Part shown: positions 22,089 to 34,500 of the stretch, in pieces | Numbering within the stretch: the stretch's first letter is position 1 | Layout: each line of letters opens with the position of its first letter | Assembly (NCBI GenBank): GCA_963966185.1 | Contig: CAWZYM010000076.1 | Location: forward strand, 186,001 to 250,000 | From: Rhabditoides inermis | Taxonomy: Eukaryota > Nematoda > Chromadorea > Rhabditida > Rhabditidae | Length of the DNA stretch: 64,000 bases | Direction of reading: 5' to 3' | Position numbers and translations under genes: made by a program | Notes under the pieces: generated by a model | The model's database searches: none | Seen by the model: only the letters and a program-made list of their open reading frames with translations | Told to the model about the DNA's origin: nothing

Positions 22089-25000
22089 TGCGAAAGTGTT
22101 AGTAAGAACCCAGTCTCCTGTATTTCAAAATATTCTTCATGAACATCTCAAAAACAGATACAATGTTTTATTCGAGTAGTCGCAACAGCGAGAGACGCTG
22201 GGGCAAAAGGCAGGTAAATCGTGCACACGTCTGTCTTCCCGAGTGATAGTGGGGACAATGCGAAAGTGTTAGTAAGAACCCCGTCTCCTGTAATTCAAAA
22301 GTATTTTTCATGAACATTTCAAAAACAGATACCATGTTGTAATCGAGTAGTCGCAACAGCGAGAGACGGTGGGACAAAAAGGCAGGTAAATCGTGCAAAC
22401 GTCTGTCTTCCCGAGTGGGAGTGGGAACAATGCGAAAGTGTTAGTAAGAACCCAGTCTCCTGTATTTCAAAATATTCTTCATGAACCTTTTTAAAACAGA
22501 TACCATGTTGTAATCGAGTAGTCGCAACAGCGAGAGACGGTGGGACAAAAAGGCAGGTAAATCGTGCAAACGTCTGTCTTCCCGAGTGGGAGTGGGAACA
22601 ATGCGAAAGTGTTAGTAAGAACCCAGTCTCCTGTATTTCAAAATATTCTTCATGAACCTTTTAAAAACAGATACAATGTTGTATTCGAGTAGTCGCAACA
22701 GCGAGAGACGCTGGGGCAAAAGGCAGGTAAATCGTGCAAACGTCTGTCTTCCCGAGTGGGAGTGGGGACAATGCGAAAGTGTTAGTAAGAACCCAGTCTC
22801 CTGTTTTTCAAAGTATTCTTCATGAACATTTCAAAAACAGATACAATGTTGTAATCGAGTAGTCGCAACAGCGAGAGACGGTGGGACAAAAAGGCAGGTA
22901 AATCGTGCAAACGTCTGTCTTCCCGAGTGGGAGTGGGAACAATGCGAAAGTGTTAGTAAGAACCCAGTCTCCTGTATTTCAAAGTATTCTTCATGAACAT
23001 TTCGAAAACAGATACAATGTTGTATTCGAGTAGTGTAGTCGTAACAGCAAGAGACGCTGGGGCAAAAGGCAGGTAAATCGTGCAAACGTATGTCTTCCCG
23101 AGTGGGAGTGGGAACAATGCGAAAGTGTTAGTAAGAACCCAGTCTCCTGTTTTTCAAAGTATTCTTCATGAACATTTCAAAAACAGATACAATGTTGTAA
23201 TCGAGTAGTCGCAACAGCGAGAGACGCTGGGACAAAAGGCAGGTAAATCGTGCACATGTCTGTCTTTTCGAGTGGGAGTGGGGACAATGCGAAAGTGTTA
23301 GTAAGAACCCAGTCTCCTGTATTTCAAAATATTCTTCATGAACATCTCAAAAACAGATACAATGTTTTATTCGAGTAGTCGCAACAGCGAGAGACGCTGG
23401 GGCAAAAGGCAGGTAAATCGTGCACACGTCTGTCTTCCCGAGTGATAGTGGGGACAATGCGAAAGTGTTAGTAAGAACCCCGTCTCCTGTAATTCAAAAG
23501 TATTTTTCATGAACATTTCAAAAACAGATACCATGTTGTAATCGAGTAGTCGCAACAGCGAGAGACGGTGGGACAAAAAGGCAGGTAAATCGTGCAAACG
23601 TCTGTCTTCCCGAGTGGGAGTGGGAACAATGCGAAAGTGTTAGTAAGAACCCAGTCTCCTGTATTTCAAAATATTCTTCATGAACCTTTTAAAAACAGAT
23701 ACAATGTTGTATTCGAGTAGTCGCAACAGCGAGAGACGCTGGGGCAAAAGGCAGGTAAATCGTGCAAACGTCTGTCTTCCCGAGTGATAGTGGGGACAAT
23801 GCGAAATTGTTAGTAAGAACCCAGTCTCCTGTATTTTGAAGTATTCTTCATGAACATTTCAAAAACAGATACAATGTTGTAATCGAGTAGTCGCAACAGC
23901 GAGAGACGGTGGAACAAAAAGGCAGGTAAATCGTGCAAACGTCTGTCTTCCCGAGTGATAGTGGGGACAATGCGAAAGTGTTAGTAAAAACCCAGTCTCC
24001 TATATTTCAAAGTATTCTTCATGAACATTTCTAAAACAGAGACAATGTTGTAATCGAGTAGTCGCAACAGCGAGAGACGCTGGGACAAAAGGCAGGTAAA
24101 TCGTGCACATGTCTGTCTTTTCGAGTGGGAGTGGGGACAATGCGAAAATGTTAGTAAGAACCCAGTCTCCTGTATTTCAAAATATTCTTCATGAACATCT
24201 CAAAAACAGATACAATGTTTTATTCGAGTAGTCGCAACAGCGAGAGACGCTGGGGCAAAAGGCAGGTAAATCGTGCACACGTCTGTCTTCCCGAGTGATA
24301 GTGGGGACAATGCGAAAGTGTTAGTAAGAACCCCGTCTCCTGTATTTCAAAAGTATTTTTCATGAACATTTCAAAAACAGATACCATGTTGTAATCGAGT
24401 AGTCGCAACAGCGAGAGACGGTGGGACAAAAAGGCAGGTAAATCGTGCAAACGTCTGTCTTCCCGAGTGGGAGTGGGAACAATGCGAAAGTGTTAGTAAG
24501 AACCCAGTCTCCTGTATTTCAAAATATTCTTCATGAACCTTTTTAAAACAGATACAATGTTGTATTCGAGTAGTCGCAACAGCGAGAGACGCTGGGGCAA
24601 AAGGCAGGTAAATCGTGCAAACGTCTGTCTTCCCGAGTGATAGTGGGGACAATGCGAAAGTGTTAGTAAGAACCCAGTCTCCTGTATTTTGAAGTATTCT
24701 TCATGAACATTTCAAAAACAGATACAATGTTGTAATCGAGTAGTCGCAACAGCGAGAGACGGTGGAACAAAAAGGCAGGTAAATCGTGCAAACGTATGTC
24801 TTCCCGAGTGGGAGTGGGAACAATGCGAAAGTGTTAGTAAGAACCCAGTTTCCTGTTTTTCAAAGTATTCTTCATGAACATTTCAAAAACAGATACAATG
24901 TTGTAATCGAGTAGTCGCAACAGCGAGAGACGCTGGAACAAAAGGCAGGTAGATCGTGCACATGTCTGTCTTTTCGAGTGGGAGTGGGGACAATGCGAAA

Positions 25001-25763
25001 GTGTTAGTAAGAACCCAGTCTCCTGTTTTTCAAAGTATTCTTCATGAACATTTCAAAAACAGATACAATATTGTAATCGAGTAGTCGCAACAGCGAGAGA
25101 CGCTGGGACAAAAGGCAGGTAAATCGTGCACATGTCTGTCTTTTCGAGTGGGAGTGGGGACAATGCGAAAGTGTTAGTAAGAACCCAGTCTCCTGTATTT
25201 TGAAGTATTCTTCATGAACATTTCCAAAACAGATACAATGTTGTAATCGAGTAGTCGCAACAGCGAGAGACGGTGGAACAAAAAGGCAGGTAAATCGTGC
25301 AAACGTCTGTCTTCCCGAGTGATAGTGGGGACAATGCGAAAGTGTTAGTAAGAACCCAGTCTCCTGTATTTCAAAGTATTCTTAATGAACATTTCGAAAA
25401 CAGATACAATGTTGTATTCGAGTAGTGTAGTCGTAACAGCGAGAGACGCTGGAGCAAAAGGCAGGTGAATCGTGCAAACGTATGTCTTCCCGAGTGGGAG
25501 TGGGAACAATGCGAAAGTGTTAGTAAGAACCCAGTCTCCTGTTTTTCAAAGTATTCTTCATGAACATTTCAAAAACAGATACAATGTTGTAATCGAGTAG
25601 TCGCAACAGCGAGAGACGCTGGAACAAAAGGCAGGTAAATCGTGCACATGTCTGTCTTTTCGAGTGGGAGTGGGGACAATGCGAAAGTGTTAGTAAGAAC
25701 CCAGTCTCCTGTGTTTCGAAACATTCTTCATGAACATCTCAAAAACAGATACAATGTTTTATT
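22089..25763 (+). repeat. 170/171-bp satellite, block inside duplication copy 2
   Basis: This is the satellite part of the second copy of the 6848-bp duplication, about 21-22 monomers. It matches 15241-18915 position for position with an offset of 6848. The one difference I noticed is G at 17184 versus T at 24032. It starts mid-monomer, directly after the truncated tail of the first inserted element, and runs into the second inserted element. There are no 157-bp subtype monomers here. 175-bp monomers with the extra GTAGT are present near 23030 and 25420. Confidence 0.95.
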
Positions 25764-26252
25764 ATCTTTTAAAAGTACTTCCGTAAAAAGTGTTGTTTGT
25801 GTTAACCTGATTCAAGAAAAGCGCATGCATATATTATTAATTTTCGAAAAATCAAATCGTAAACACCTGAACATGAAAACTAACACAAACTTGCTCTTTC
25901 AAACGAATATAGAATAGTTACACGTAACATTCAGAATAATACGATTGTTTTGTTTATTTAGTGTTTTTTGCGGTTTATTATTTATGGTTTATCAGTAAAA
26001 TAAAATGTTATTCGTGATGTTGTTTGACTCAATGTTTCAGGTATAAAAATGTCAAAAAAATAAAACATGGAATTATTCAACATTAATTATTCAAAAATTA
26101 TTCAACGTTTTGAAAGAGCAAGTTTGTGTTAGTTTTCATGTTCAGGTGTTTACGATTTGATTTTTCGAAAATTAATAATATATGCATGCGCTTTTCTTGA
26201 ATCAGGTTAACACAAACAACACTTTTTACGGAAGTACTTTTAAAAGATAATA
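25760..26252 (+). repeat. Perfect 144-bp inverted repeat, foldback/MITE-like (copy 2)
   Basis: Copy of the same structure at an offset of 6848: arms at 25760-25903 and 26109-26252, spacer at 25904-26108. I saw no difference from copy 1. Because the two structures lie 6.8 kb apart in the same orientation, each arm is also an inverted match to the opposite arm of the other copy. Confidence 0.85.
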
Positions 26253-26358
26253 TATGTCCTTTTGTTGAATTTCATAGAAATTTTCTCTCTCGTCTTCATA
26301 CATGTAACATGTTCTTCTCTCATTATTTCATCAATTTCATTTCAAATTTATTCGATAT

Positions 26359-28593
26359 TTTCTCGTTCTCTCGTTCTCTCCTTCCATTCCTTCCCTCCTT
26401 CTCTCCTTCTTTCCTTCTCTCCTCCTCTCCTTTCCTCCTTCTCTCCTCCCATTCCTTCCCTCCTTCTCTCCTTCTCCCCTTCTCTCCTCCTCTCCTCCTC
26501 TCCTTCCCTCCTTCCTTCCTTCCCTCCTTCTTTCCTTCTCTCTTTCTCTCGTTCTCTCTTTCTCTCGTTCTCTAGTTCTCTCGTTCTCTCGTTCTCTCTT
26601 TCTCCCTTTCTCTCTTTTCTCTCTTTCTCTCGTTCTCTCTTTTCTCTCTTTTCTCTCTTTCTCTCGTTCTCTCTTTCTCTCGTTCTCTCGTTCTCTCGTT
26701 CTCTCGTTCTCTCGTTCTCTCCGTCTCTCCGTCTCTCCTTCTCTCCTTCCCTCCTTCCCCCCTTCTCCCTTTCTCTCCTTCTCTCTTTCTCTCTTTCTCT
26801 CGTTCTCTATTTCTCTCGTTATATCGTTATATCGTTCTCTCTTTCTCTCGTTCTCTCGTGCTCTCGTTTTCTCGTTCTCTCGTTCTCTCGTTGTCTCGTT
26901 GTCTCGTTGTCTCGTTCTCTCGTTGTCTCGTTCTCTCCTTCTTTCCTTCCCTCCTTCCCGCCTTCTCACTTTCTCCCTTTCTCTCTTTCTCTCGTTCTCT
27001 CGTTCTCTCGTTCTCTCGTTCTCTCGTTCTCTCCGTCTCTCCGTCTCTCCTTCTCTCCTTCCCTCCTTCCCCCCTTCTCCCTTTCTCTCTTTCTCTCGTT
27101 CTCTCGTTCTCTCGTTATCTAGTTCTCTCGTTATTTCGTTTTCTCTTTCTCTCGTTCTCTCGTTCTCTCGTTCTCTCGTTCTCTCGTTCTCTCGTTCTCT
27201 CGTTCTCTCGTTCTCGCGTGTCTCCTTCTCTTCTTCTCTCCTTCCCTCCTTCCCTCCTTCTCCCTTTCTCTTTTTCTCTAGTTCTCCAGTTCTCTCTTTC
27301 TCTCGTTCTCTCTTTCTCTCTTTCTCTCTTTCTCTCGTTCTCTCGTTCTCTCGTTCTCTCGTTATCTCGTTTCTCGTTCTCTCGTTCTCTCGTTTTCTCC
27401 GTCTCTCCGTCTCTCCTTCTCTTCTTCCCTCCTACCACCCTCCTTCTCTCTTTCTCTCGTTCTCTCGTTCTCTAGTTATATCGTTCTCTCTTTCTTTCGT
27501 TCTCTCTTTCTCTTGTTCTCTCTTTCTCTCGTTTTCTCGTTCTCTCGTTCTCTCGTTCTCTCTTTATCTCGTTCTCTCTTTCTATCCTTCTCTCGTTCTC
27601 TCGTTCTCTCGTTCTCTCGTTCTCTCGTTCTCTCCGTCTCTCCTTCTCTTCTTCCCTCCTTCTCTCCTTCTCTCTTTCTCTCTTTCTCTCGTTCTCTATT
27701 TCTCTCGTTATATCGTTATATCGTTCTCTCTTTCTCTCGTTCTCTCGTGCTCTCGTTTTCTCGTTCTCTCGTTCTCTCGTTGTCTCGTTGTCTCGTTGTC
27801 TCGTTCTCTCGTTGTCTCGTTCTCTCCTTCTTTCCTTCCCTCCTTCCCGCCTTCTCACTTTCTCTCTTTCTCTCGTTCTCTAGTTCTCTCGTTATATCGT
27901 TCTCTCTTTCACTCGTTTTCTCTTTCTATCGGTTTCTCTTTCTCTCGTTCTCTCATTATCTCTTTCTCTCTTTCTCTCTTTCTCTCTTTCTCTCTTTCTC
28001 TCTTTCTCTCTTTCTCTTTTTTCTCTAGTTCTCTCCTTCTCTCCTTCTCTTCTTCTCTCCATCCCTCCTTCCCTCCTTCTCCCTTTCTCTCTTTCTCTCG
28101 TTCTCTCGTTTTCTCGTTTTCTCGTTCTCTCTTTCTCTCTTTCTCTCCTTCCCTCCTTCCCTCCTCCTCCCATTCTCTCTTTCTCTCGTTCTCTAATTCT
28201 CTCGTTATATCGTTCTCGCTTTCTCTCGTTCTCTCTTTATCTCTTTCTCTCTTTCTCTCTTTCTTTCGTTCTCTAGTTCTCTCGTTCTCTCTTTCTATCC
28301 TTCTCTTCTTCTCTCCATCCCTCCTTCCCTCCTTCTCCCTTTCTCTCTTTCTCTCGTTCTCTAGCTCTCTCGTTCTCTTTTTATATCTTTCTCTCTTTCT
28401 CTCGTTCTCTCGTTCTCTCGTTCTCTCTTTCTATCCTTCTCTCGTTCTCTCGTTCTCTCGTTCTCTCGTTCTCTCCGTCTCTCCTTCCCTCCTTCCCTCC
28501 TCTCTTTTTCTCCTTTTCTCTCGTTATATCGTTCTCTCGTTCTCTCGTTCTCTCGTTCTCTCGTTCTCTCGTTCTCTATTTCTCTCTCCCCTT
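26359..28593 (+). repeat. Interrupted CT-rich microsatellite, (CGTTCTCT)n-like (copy 2)
   Basis: Second copy of the pyrimidine tract, offset by 6848. The 603-residue reading frame at 26899-28710 translates identically to that at 20051-21862, so even this slippage-prone tract has kept its length and its irregular interruptions. That is the best sign that the duplication is very young or artefactual. Confidence 0.93.
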
Positions 28594-28936
28594 ACTAAAT
28601 TCCTACTGATCGCAGCCACCAAAGTACATCTGTCTCTCTCCAAACAGCGTGCTCTCTCGCGTGCTCTCGCGCTCGCCCGCCAGCAGAGGGCTAGCTATCA
28701 GCTAGCGTGACTGGAAACGACACCCACCCACACGCTGGCCTTTCGCCTAGTGCGAGTGCGAGATCGCTCATAACTTCTTTCGGAGAAAAGATACAAAGAT
28801 GCCGTCAATTAGTGATCTGCCCTATGGAACCGTGCGAATCTAACTAACATAAATTGGAAGACTTCACATTGTTGCTAACATGTCCTTTGGATATCGCTAC
28901 TTGAAAATTCTGGCGCGAGCCTTATTTTAACCCAAG
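28594..28936. other. Unique tail of inserted element (copy 2)
   Basis: Same sequence as 21746-22088, here followed by the terminal hairpin that copy 1 lacks. No gene seen. Confidence 0.7.
28680..28691 (+). promoter_or_regulatory. CTCF-like motif CCAGCAGAGGGC (copy 2)
   Basis: Duplicate of the motif at 21832, same orientation, 6848 bp away. A related half-motif, AGAGGGCGCTG, lies in the left arm of the terminal hairpin at 28939-28949. If occupied, the two sites would form a same-direction pair inside heterochromatin. Confidence 0.35.
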
Positions 28937-28961
28937 AGAGAGGGCGCTGCGCGCCCTCTCT
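28937..28961. other. Terminal hairpin of inserted element
   Basis: The arms are AGAGAGGGCGC (28937-28947) and GCGCCCTCTCT (28951-28961), a perfect 11-bp GC-rich stem with loop TGC. It is followed by AA and then satellite. CTAA spans 28960-28963. Only one copy exists in the window because the duplication breakpoint (28936/28937) coincides with its base. It could be the 3' hairpin of a helitron-like element, or a break-prone palindrome. Confidence 0.8.
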
Positions 28962-29932
28962 AATTCGAGTAGTCGCAACAGCGAGAGACGCTGGGGCAAA
29001 AGGCAGGTAAATCGTGCACACGTCTGTCTTCCCGAGTGATAGTGGGGACAATGTGAAAGTGTTAGTAAGAACCCCGTCTCCTGTAATTCAAAAGTATTTT
29101 TCATGAACATTTCAAAAACAGATACCATGTTGTAATCGAGTAGTCGCAACAGCGAGAGACGGTGGGACAAAAAGGCAGGTAAATCGTGCAAACGTCTGTC
29201 TTCCCGAGTGGGAGTGGGAACAATGCGAAAGTGTTAGTAAGAACCCAGTCTCCTGTATTTCAAAATATTCTTCATGAACCTTTTAAAAACAGATACAATG
29301 TTGTATTCGAGTAGTCGCAACAGCGAGAGACGCTGGGGCAAAAGGCAGGTAAATCGTGCAAACGTCTGTCTTCCCGAGTGATAGTGGGGACAATGCGAAA
29401 GTGTTAGTAAGAACCCAGTCTCCTGTATTTTGAAGTATTCTTCATGAACATTTCAAAAACAGATACAATGTTGTAATCGAGTAGTCGCAACAGCGAGAGA
29501 CGGTGGAACAAAAAGGCAGGTAAATCGTGCAAACGTCTGTCTTCCCGAGTGGGAGTGGGAACAATGCGAAAGTGTTAGTAAGAACCCAGTCTCCTGTTTT
29601 TCAAAGTATTCTTCATGAACATTTCAAAAACAGATACAATGTTGTAATCGAGTAGTCGCAACAGCGAGAGACGCTGGGACAAAAGGCAGGTAAATCGTGC
29701 ACATGTCTGTCTTTTCGAGTGGGAGTGGGGACAATGCGAAAGTGTTAGTAAGAACCCAGTCTCCTGTATTTCAAAATATTCTTCATGAACATCTCAAAAA
29801 CAGATACAATGTTTTATTCGAGTAGTCGCAACAGCGAGAGACGCTGGGGCAAAAGGCAGGCAAATCGTGCACACGTCTGTCTTCCCGAGTGATAGTGGGG
29901 ACAATGCGAAAGTGTTAGTAAGAACCCAGTCT

Positions 29933-30614
29933 CCTGTAATTCAAAGTATTTTTCATGAACATTTCAAAAACAGATACAATGTTGTAATCGAGTAGTCGCA
30001 ACAGCGAGAGACGGTGGAACAAAAAGGCAGGTAAATCGTGCAAACGTCTGTCTTCCCGAGTGATAGTGGGGACAATGCGAAAGTGTTAGTAAGAACCCAG
30101 TCTCCTATATTTCAAAGTATTCTTCATGAACATTTCGGAAACAGATACAATGTTGTAATCGAGTAGTCGCAACAGCGAGAGACGCTGGGACAAAAGGCAG
30201 GTAAATCGTGCACATGTCTGTCTTTTCGAGTGGGAGTGGGGACAATGCGAAAGTGTTAGTAAGAACCCAGTCTCCTGTAATTCAAAGTATTTTTCATGAA
30301 CATTTCAAAAACAGATACAATGTTGTAATCGAGTAGTCGCAACAGCGAGAGACGGTGGAACAAAAAGGCAGGTAAATCGTGCAAACGTCTGTCTTCCCGA
30401 GTGATAGTGGGGACAATGCGAAAGTGTTAGTAAGAACCCAGTCTCCTATATTTCAAAGTATTCTTCATGAACATTTCGGAAACAGATACAATGTTGTAAT
30501 CGAGTAGTCGCAACAGCGAGAGACGCTGGGACAAAAGGCAGGTAAATCGTGCACATGTCTGTCTTTTCGAGTGGGAGTGGGGACAATGCGAAAGTGTTAG
30601 TAAGAACCCAGTCT
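29933..30614 (+). repeat. 341-bp dimer tandem duplication
   Basis: Two monomers are repeated at an offset of 341. Both copies share TATATTTCAAAG and the rare TTTCGGAAACAG (near 30134 and 30475). The same rare variant recurs once near 33860. Confidence 0.7.
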
Positions 30615-31599
30615 CCTGTATTTCAAAATATTCTTCATGAACATCTCAAAAACAGATACAATGTTTTATTCGAATAGTCGCAACAGCGAGAGACGCTGGG
30701 ACAAAAGGCAGGTAAATCGTGCACATGTCTGTCTTTTCGAGTGGGAGTGGGGACAATGCGAAAGTGTTAGTAAGAACCCAGTCTCCTGTATTTCAAAATA
30801 TTCTTCATGAACATCTCAAAAACAGATACAATGTTTTATTCGAGTAGTCGCAACAGCGAGAGACGCTGGGGCAAAAGGCAGGTAAATCGTGCACATGTCT
30901 GTCTTTTCGAGTGGGAGTGGGGACAATGTGAAAGTGTTAGTAAGAACCCAGTCTTCTGTATTTCAAAATATTCTTCATGAACATCTCAAAAAAAGATACA
31001 ATGTTTTATTCGAGTAGTCGCAACAGCGAGAGACGCTGGGGCAAAAGGCAGGTAAATCGTGCACACGTCTGTCTTCCCGAGTGATAGTGGGAACAATGCG
31101 AAAGTGTTAGTAAGAACCCAGTCTCCTGTTATTCAAAGTATTTTTCATGAACATTTCAAAAACAGATACCATGTTGTAATCGAGTAGTCGCAACAGCGAG
31201 AGACGGTGGGACAAAAAGGCAGGTAAATCGTGCAAACGTCTGTCTTCCCGAGTGGGAGTGGGAACAATGCGAAAGTGTTAGTAAGAACCCAGTCTCCTGT
31301 ATTTCAAAATATTCTTCATGAACCTTTTAAAAACAGATACAATGTTGTATTCGAGTAGTCGCAACAGCGAGAGACGCTGGGGCAAAAGGCAGGTAAATCG
31401 TGCAAACGTCTGTCTTCCCGAGTGATAGTGGGGACAATGCGAAAGTGTTAGTAAGAACCCAGTCTCCTGTATTTTGAAGTATTCTTCATGAACATTTCAA
31501 AAACAGATACAATGTTGTAATCGAGTAGTCGCAACAGCGAGAGACGGTGGAACAAAAAGGCAGGTAAATCGTGCAAACGTCTGTCTTCCCGAGTGATAG

Positions 31600-34500
31600 T
31601 GGGGACAATGCGAAAGTGTTAGTAAGAACCCAGTCTCCTGTATTTCAAAGTATTCTTCATGAACATTTCGAAAACAGATACAATGTTGTAATCGAGTAGT
31701 CGCAACAGCGAGAGACGGTGGGACAAAAAGGCAGGTAAATCGTGCAAACGTCTGTCTTCCCGAGTGGGAGTGGGAACAATGCGAAAGTGTTAGTAAGAAC
31801 CCAGTCTCCTGTATTTCAAAATATTCTTCATGAACCTTTTAAAAACAGATACAATGTTGTATTCGAGTAGTCGCAACAGCGAGAGACGCTGGGGCAAAAG
31901 GCAGGTAAATCGTGCAAACGTCTGTCTTCCCGAGTGATAGTGGGGACAATGCGAAAGTGTTAGTAAGAACCCAGTCTCCTGTATTTTGAAGTATTCTTCA
32001 TGAACATTTCAAAAACAGATACAATGTTGTAATCGAGTAGTCGCAACAGCGAGAGACGGTGGAACAAAAAGGCAGGTAAATCGTGCAAACGTCTGTCTTC
32101 CCGAGTGATAGTGGGGACAATGCGAAAGTGTTAGTAAGAACCCAGTCTCCTGTATTTCAAAGTATTCTTCATGAACATTTCGAAAACAGATACAATGTTG
32201 TATTCGAGTAGTGTAGTCGTAACAGCGAGAGACGCTGGGGCAAAAGGCAGGTAAATCGTGCAAACGTATGTCTTCCCGAGTGGGAGTGGGAACAATGCGA
32301 AAGTGTTAGTAAGAACCCAGTCTCCTGTTTTTCAAAGTATTCTTCATGAACATTTCAAAAACAGATACAATGTTGTAATCGAGTAGTCGCAACAGCGAGA
32401 GACGCTGGGACAAAAGGCAGGTAAATCGTGCACACGTCTGTTTTTCTGAGTGGGAGTGGGGACAATGCGAAAGTGTTAGTAAGAACCTAGTCTCCTGTAT
32501 TTCAAAGTTTTCTTCATGATTATTTCAAAAACAGATACAATGTTTTATTCGAGTAGTCGCAACAGCGAGAGACGCTGGGACAAAAGGCAGGTAAATCGTG
32601 CACACGTCTGTCTTTCCGAGTGGGAGTGGGGACAATGCGAAAGTGTTAGTAAGAACCCAGTCTTCTGTAATTCAAAGTATTCTTCATGAACCTTTTAAAA
32701 ACAGATACAATGTTGTATTCGAGTAGTCGCAACAGCGAGATACGCTGGGGCAAAAGGCAGGTAAATCGTGCACACGTCTGTCTTTCCGAATGATAGTGGG
32801 GACAATGCGAAAGTGTTAGTAAGAACCCAGTCTTCTGTATTTCAAAGTATTCGTCATGAACACTTCGAAAACAGATACAATGTTGTATTCGAGTAGTCGC
32901 AACAGCGAGAGACGGTGGGACAAAAAGGCAGGTAAACCGTGCAAACGTCTGTCTTCCCGAGTGATAGTGGGACAATGCGAAAGTGCTAGTAAGAACACAG
33001 CGTTCTGTATTTCAAAGTTATCTTCATGAACATTTCAAAAACAGATACAATGTTGTATTCGAGTAGTCGCAACAGCGAGAGACGGTGGGACAAAAAGGCA
33101 GGTAAATCGTGCAAACGTCTGTCTTGCCCAGTGAGAGTGGGGGCAATGAGAAAATGTTAGTTAGAACCCAGCATTCTGTATTTAAAGTAATCTTCATGAA
33201 GATACAATGTTGTAATCGAGTAGTCGCAACAGCAAGAGACGGTGGGACAAAAAGGCAGGTAAATCGTGCAAACGTCTGTCTTGCCGAGTGAGAGTGGGGG
33301 CAATGAGAAAATGTTAGTTAGAACCCAGCATTCTGTATTTAAAGTAATCTTCATGAAGATACAATGTTGTAATCGAGTAGTCGCAACAGCGAGAGACGGT
33401 GGAACAAAAAGGCAGGTAAATCGTGCACACGTCTGTTTTTCCGAGTGGGAGTGGGGACAATGCGAAAGTGTTAGTAAGAACCCAGTCTCCTGTATTTCAA
33501 AATATTCTTCATGAACATCTCAAAAACAGATACAATGTTTTATTCGAGTAGTCGCAACAGCGAGAGACGCTGGGACAAAAGGCAGGTAAATCGTGCAAAC
33601 GTCTGTCTTCCCGAGTGATAGTGGGGACAATGCGAAAGTGTTAGTAAGAACCCAGTCTCCTGTATTTTGAAGTATTCTTCATGAACATTTCAAAAACAGA
33701 TACAATGTTGTAATCGAGTAGTCGCAACAGCGAGAGACGGTGGAACAAAAAGGCAGGTAAATCGTGCAAACGTCTGTCTTCCCGAGTGATAGTGGGGACA
33801 ATGCGAAAGTGTTAGTAAGAACCCAGTCTCCTATATTTCAAAGTATTCTTCATGAACATTTCGGAAACAGATACAATGTTGTAATCGAGTAGTCGCAACA
33901 GCGAGCGACGCTGGGACAAAAGGCAGGTAAATCGTGCACATGTCTGTCTTTTCGAGTGGGAGTGGGGACAATGCGAAAGTGTTAGTAAGAACCCAGTCTC
34001 CTGTATTTCAAAATATTCTTCATGAACATCTCAAAAACAGATACAATGTTTTATTCGAGTAGTCGCAACAGCGAGAGACGCTGGGACAAAAGGCAGGTAA
34101 ATCGTGCACATGTCTGTCTTTTCGAGTGGGAGTGGGGACAATGCGAAAGTGTTAGTAAGAACCCAGTCTCCTGTATTTCAAAATATTCTTCATGAACATC
34201 TCAAAAACAGATACAATGTTTTATTCGAGTAGTCGCAACAGCGAGAGACGCTGGGGCAAAAGGCAGGTAAATCGTGTACATGTCTGTCTTTTCGAGTGGG
34301 AGTGGGGACAATGTGAAAGTGTTAGTAAGAACCCAGTCTTCTGTATTTCAAAATATTCTTCATGAACATCTCAAAAAAAGATACAATGTTTTATTCGAGT
34401 AGTCGCAACAGCGAGAGACGCTGGGGCAAAAGGCAGGTAAATCGTGCACACGTCTGTCTTCCCGAGTGATAGTGGGAACAATGCGAAAGTGTTAGTAAGA

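Larger units (their letters stand above)
22089..28936 (+). repeat. 6848-bp direct duplication, copy 2
   Basis: This is the second, directly adjoining copy. It begins TGCGAAAG like copy 1 and matches to CCCAAG at 28936. After that, copy 1 runs into satellite and copy 2 runs into the terminal hairpin of the element. I saw one substitution by eye (24032 versus 17184); the CT tract reads the same in both copies, including its irregular interruptions. Such near-identity means a very recent event or an assembly artefact. The join at 22088/22089 shows no obvious microhomology. Confidence 0.95.
25762..28963 (+). mobile_element. Inserted element, copy 2 (both ends present)
   Basis: This is the complete form of the insertion, about 3.2 kb. 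The left flank ends GTTTTA (equivalent to 18913, here 25761) and the right flank starts TTCGAG (28964). Joined, they restore the normal satellite sequence with no base lost or gained. Read this way there is no target duplication: insertion between A and T, 3' end CTAA just after a hairpin. Read differently, ATT is present at both edges and could be a 3-bp target duplication. Known Helitrons insert between A and T and end in CTRR after a hairpin. However, the left end here is TTATC, not TC, and the hairpin is closer to the end than usual, so the assignment is tentative. Confidence 0.55.
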
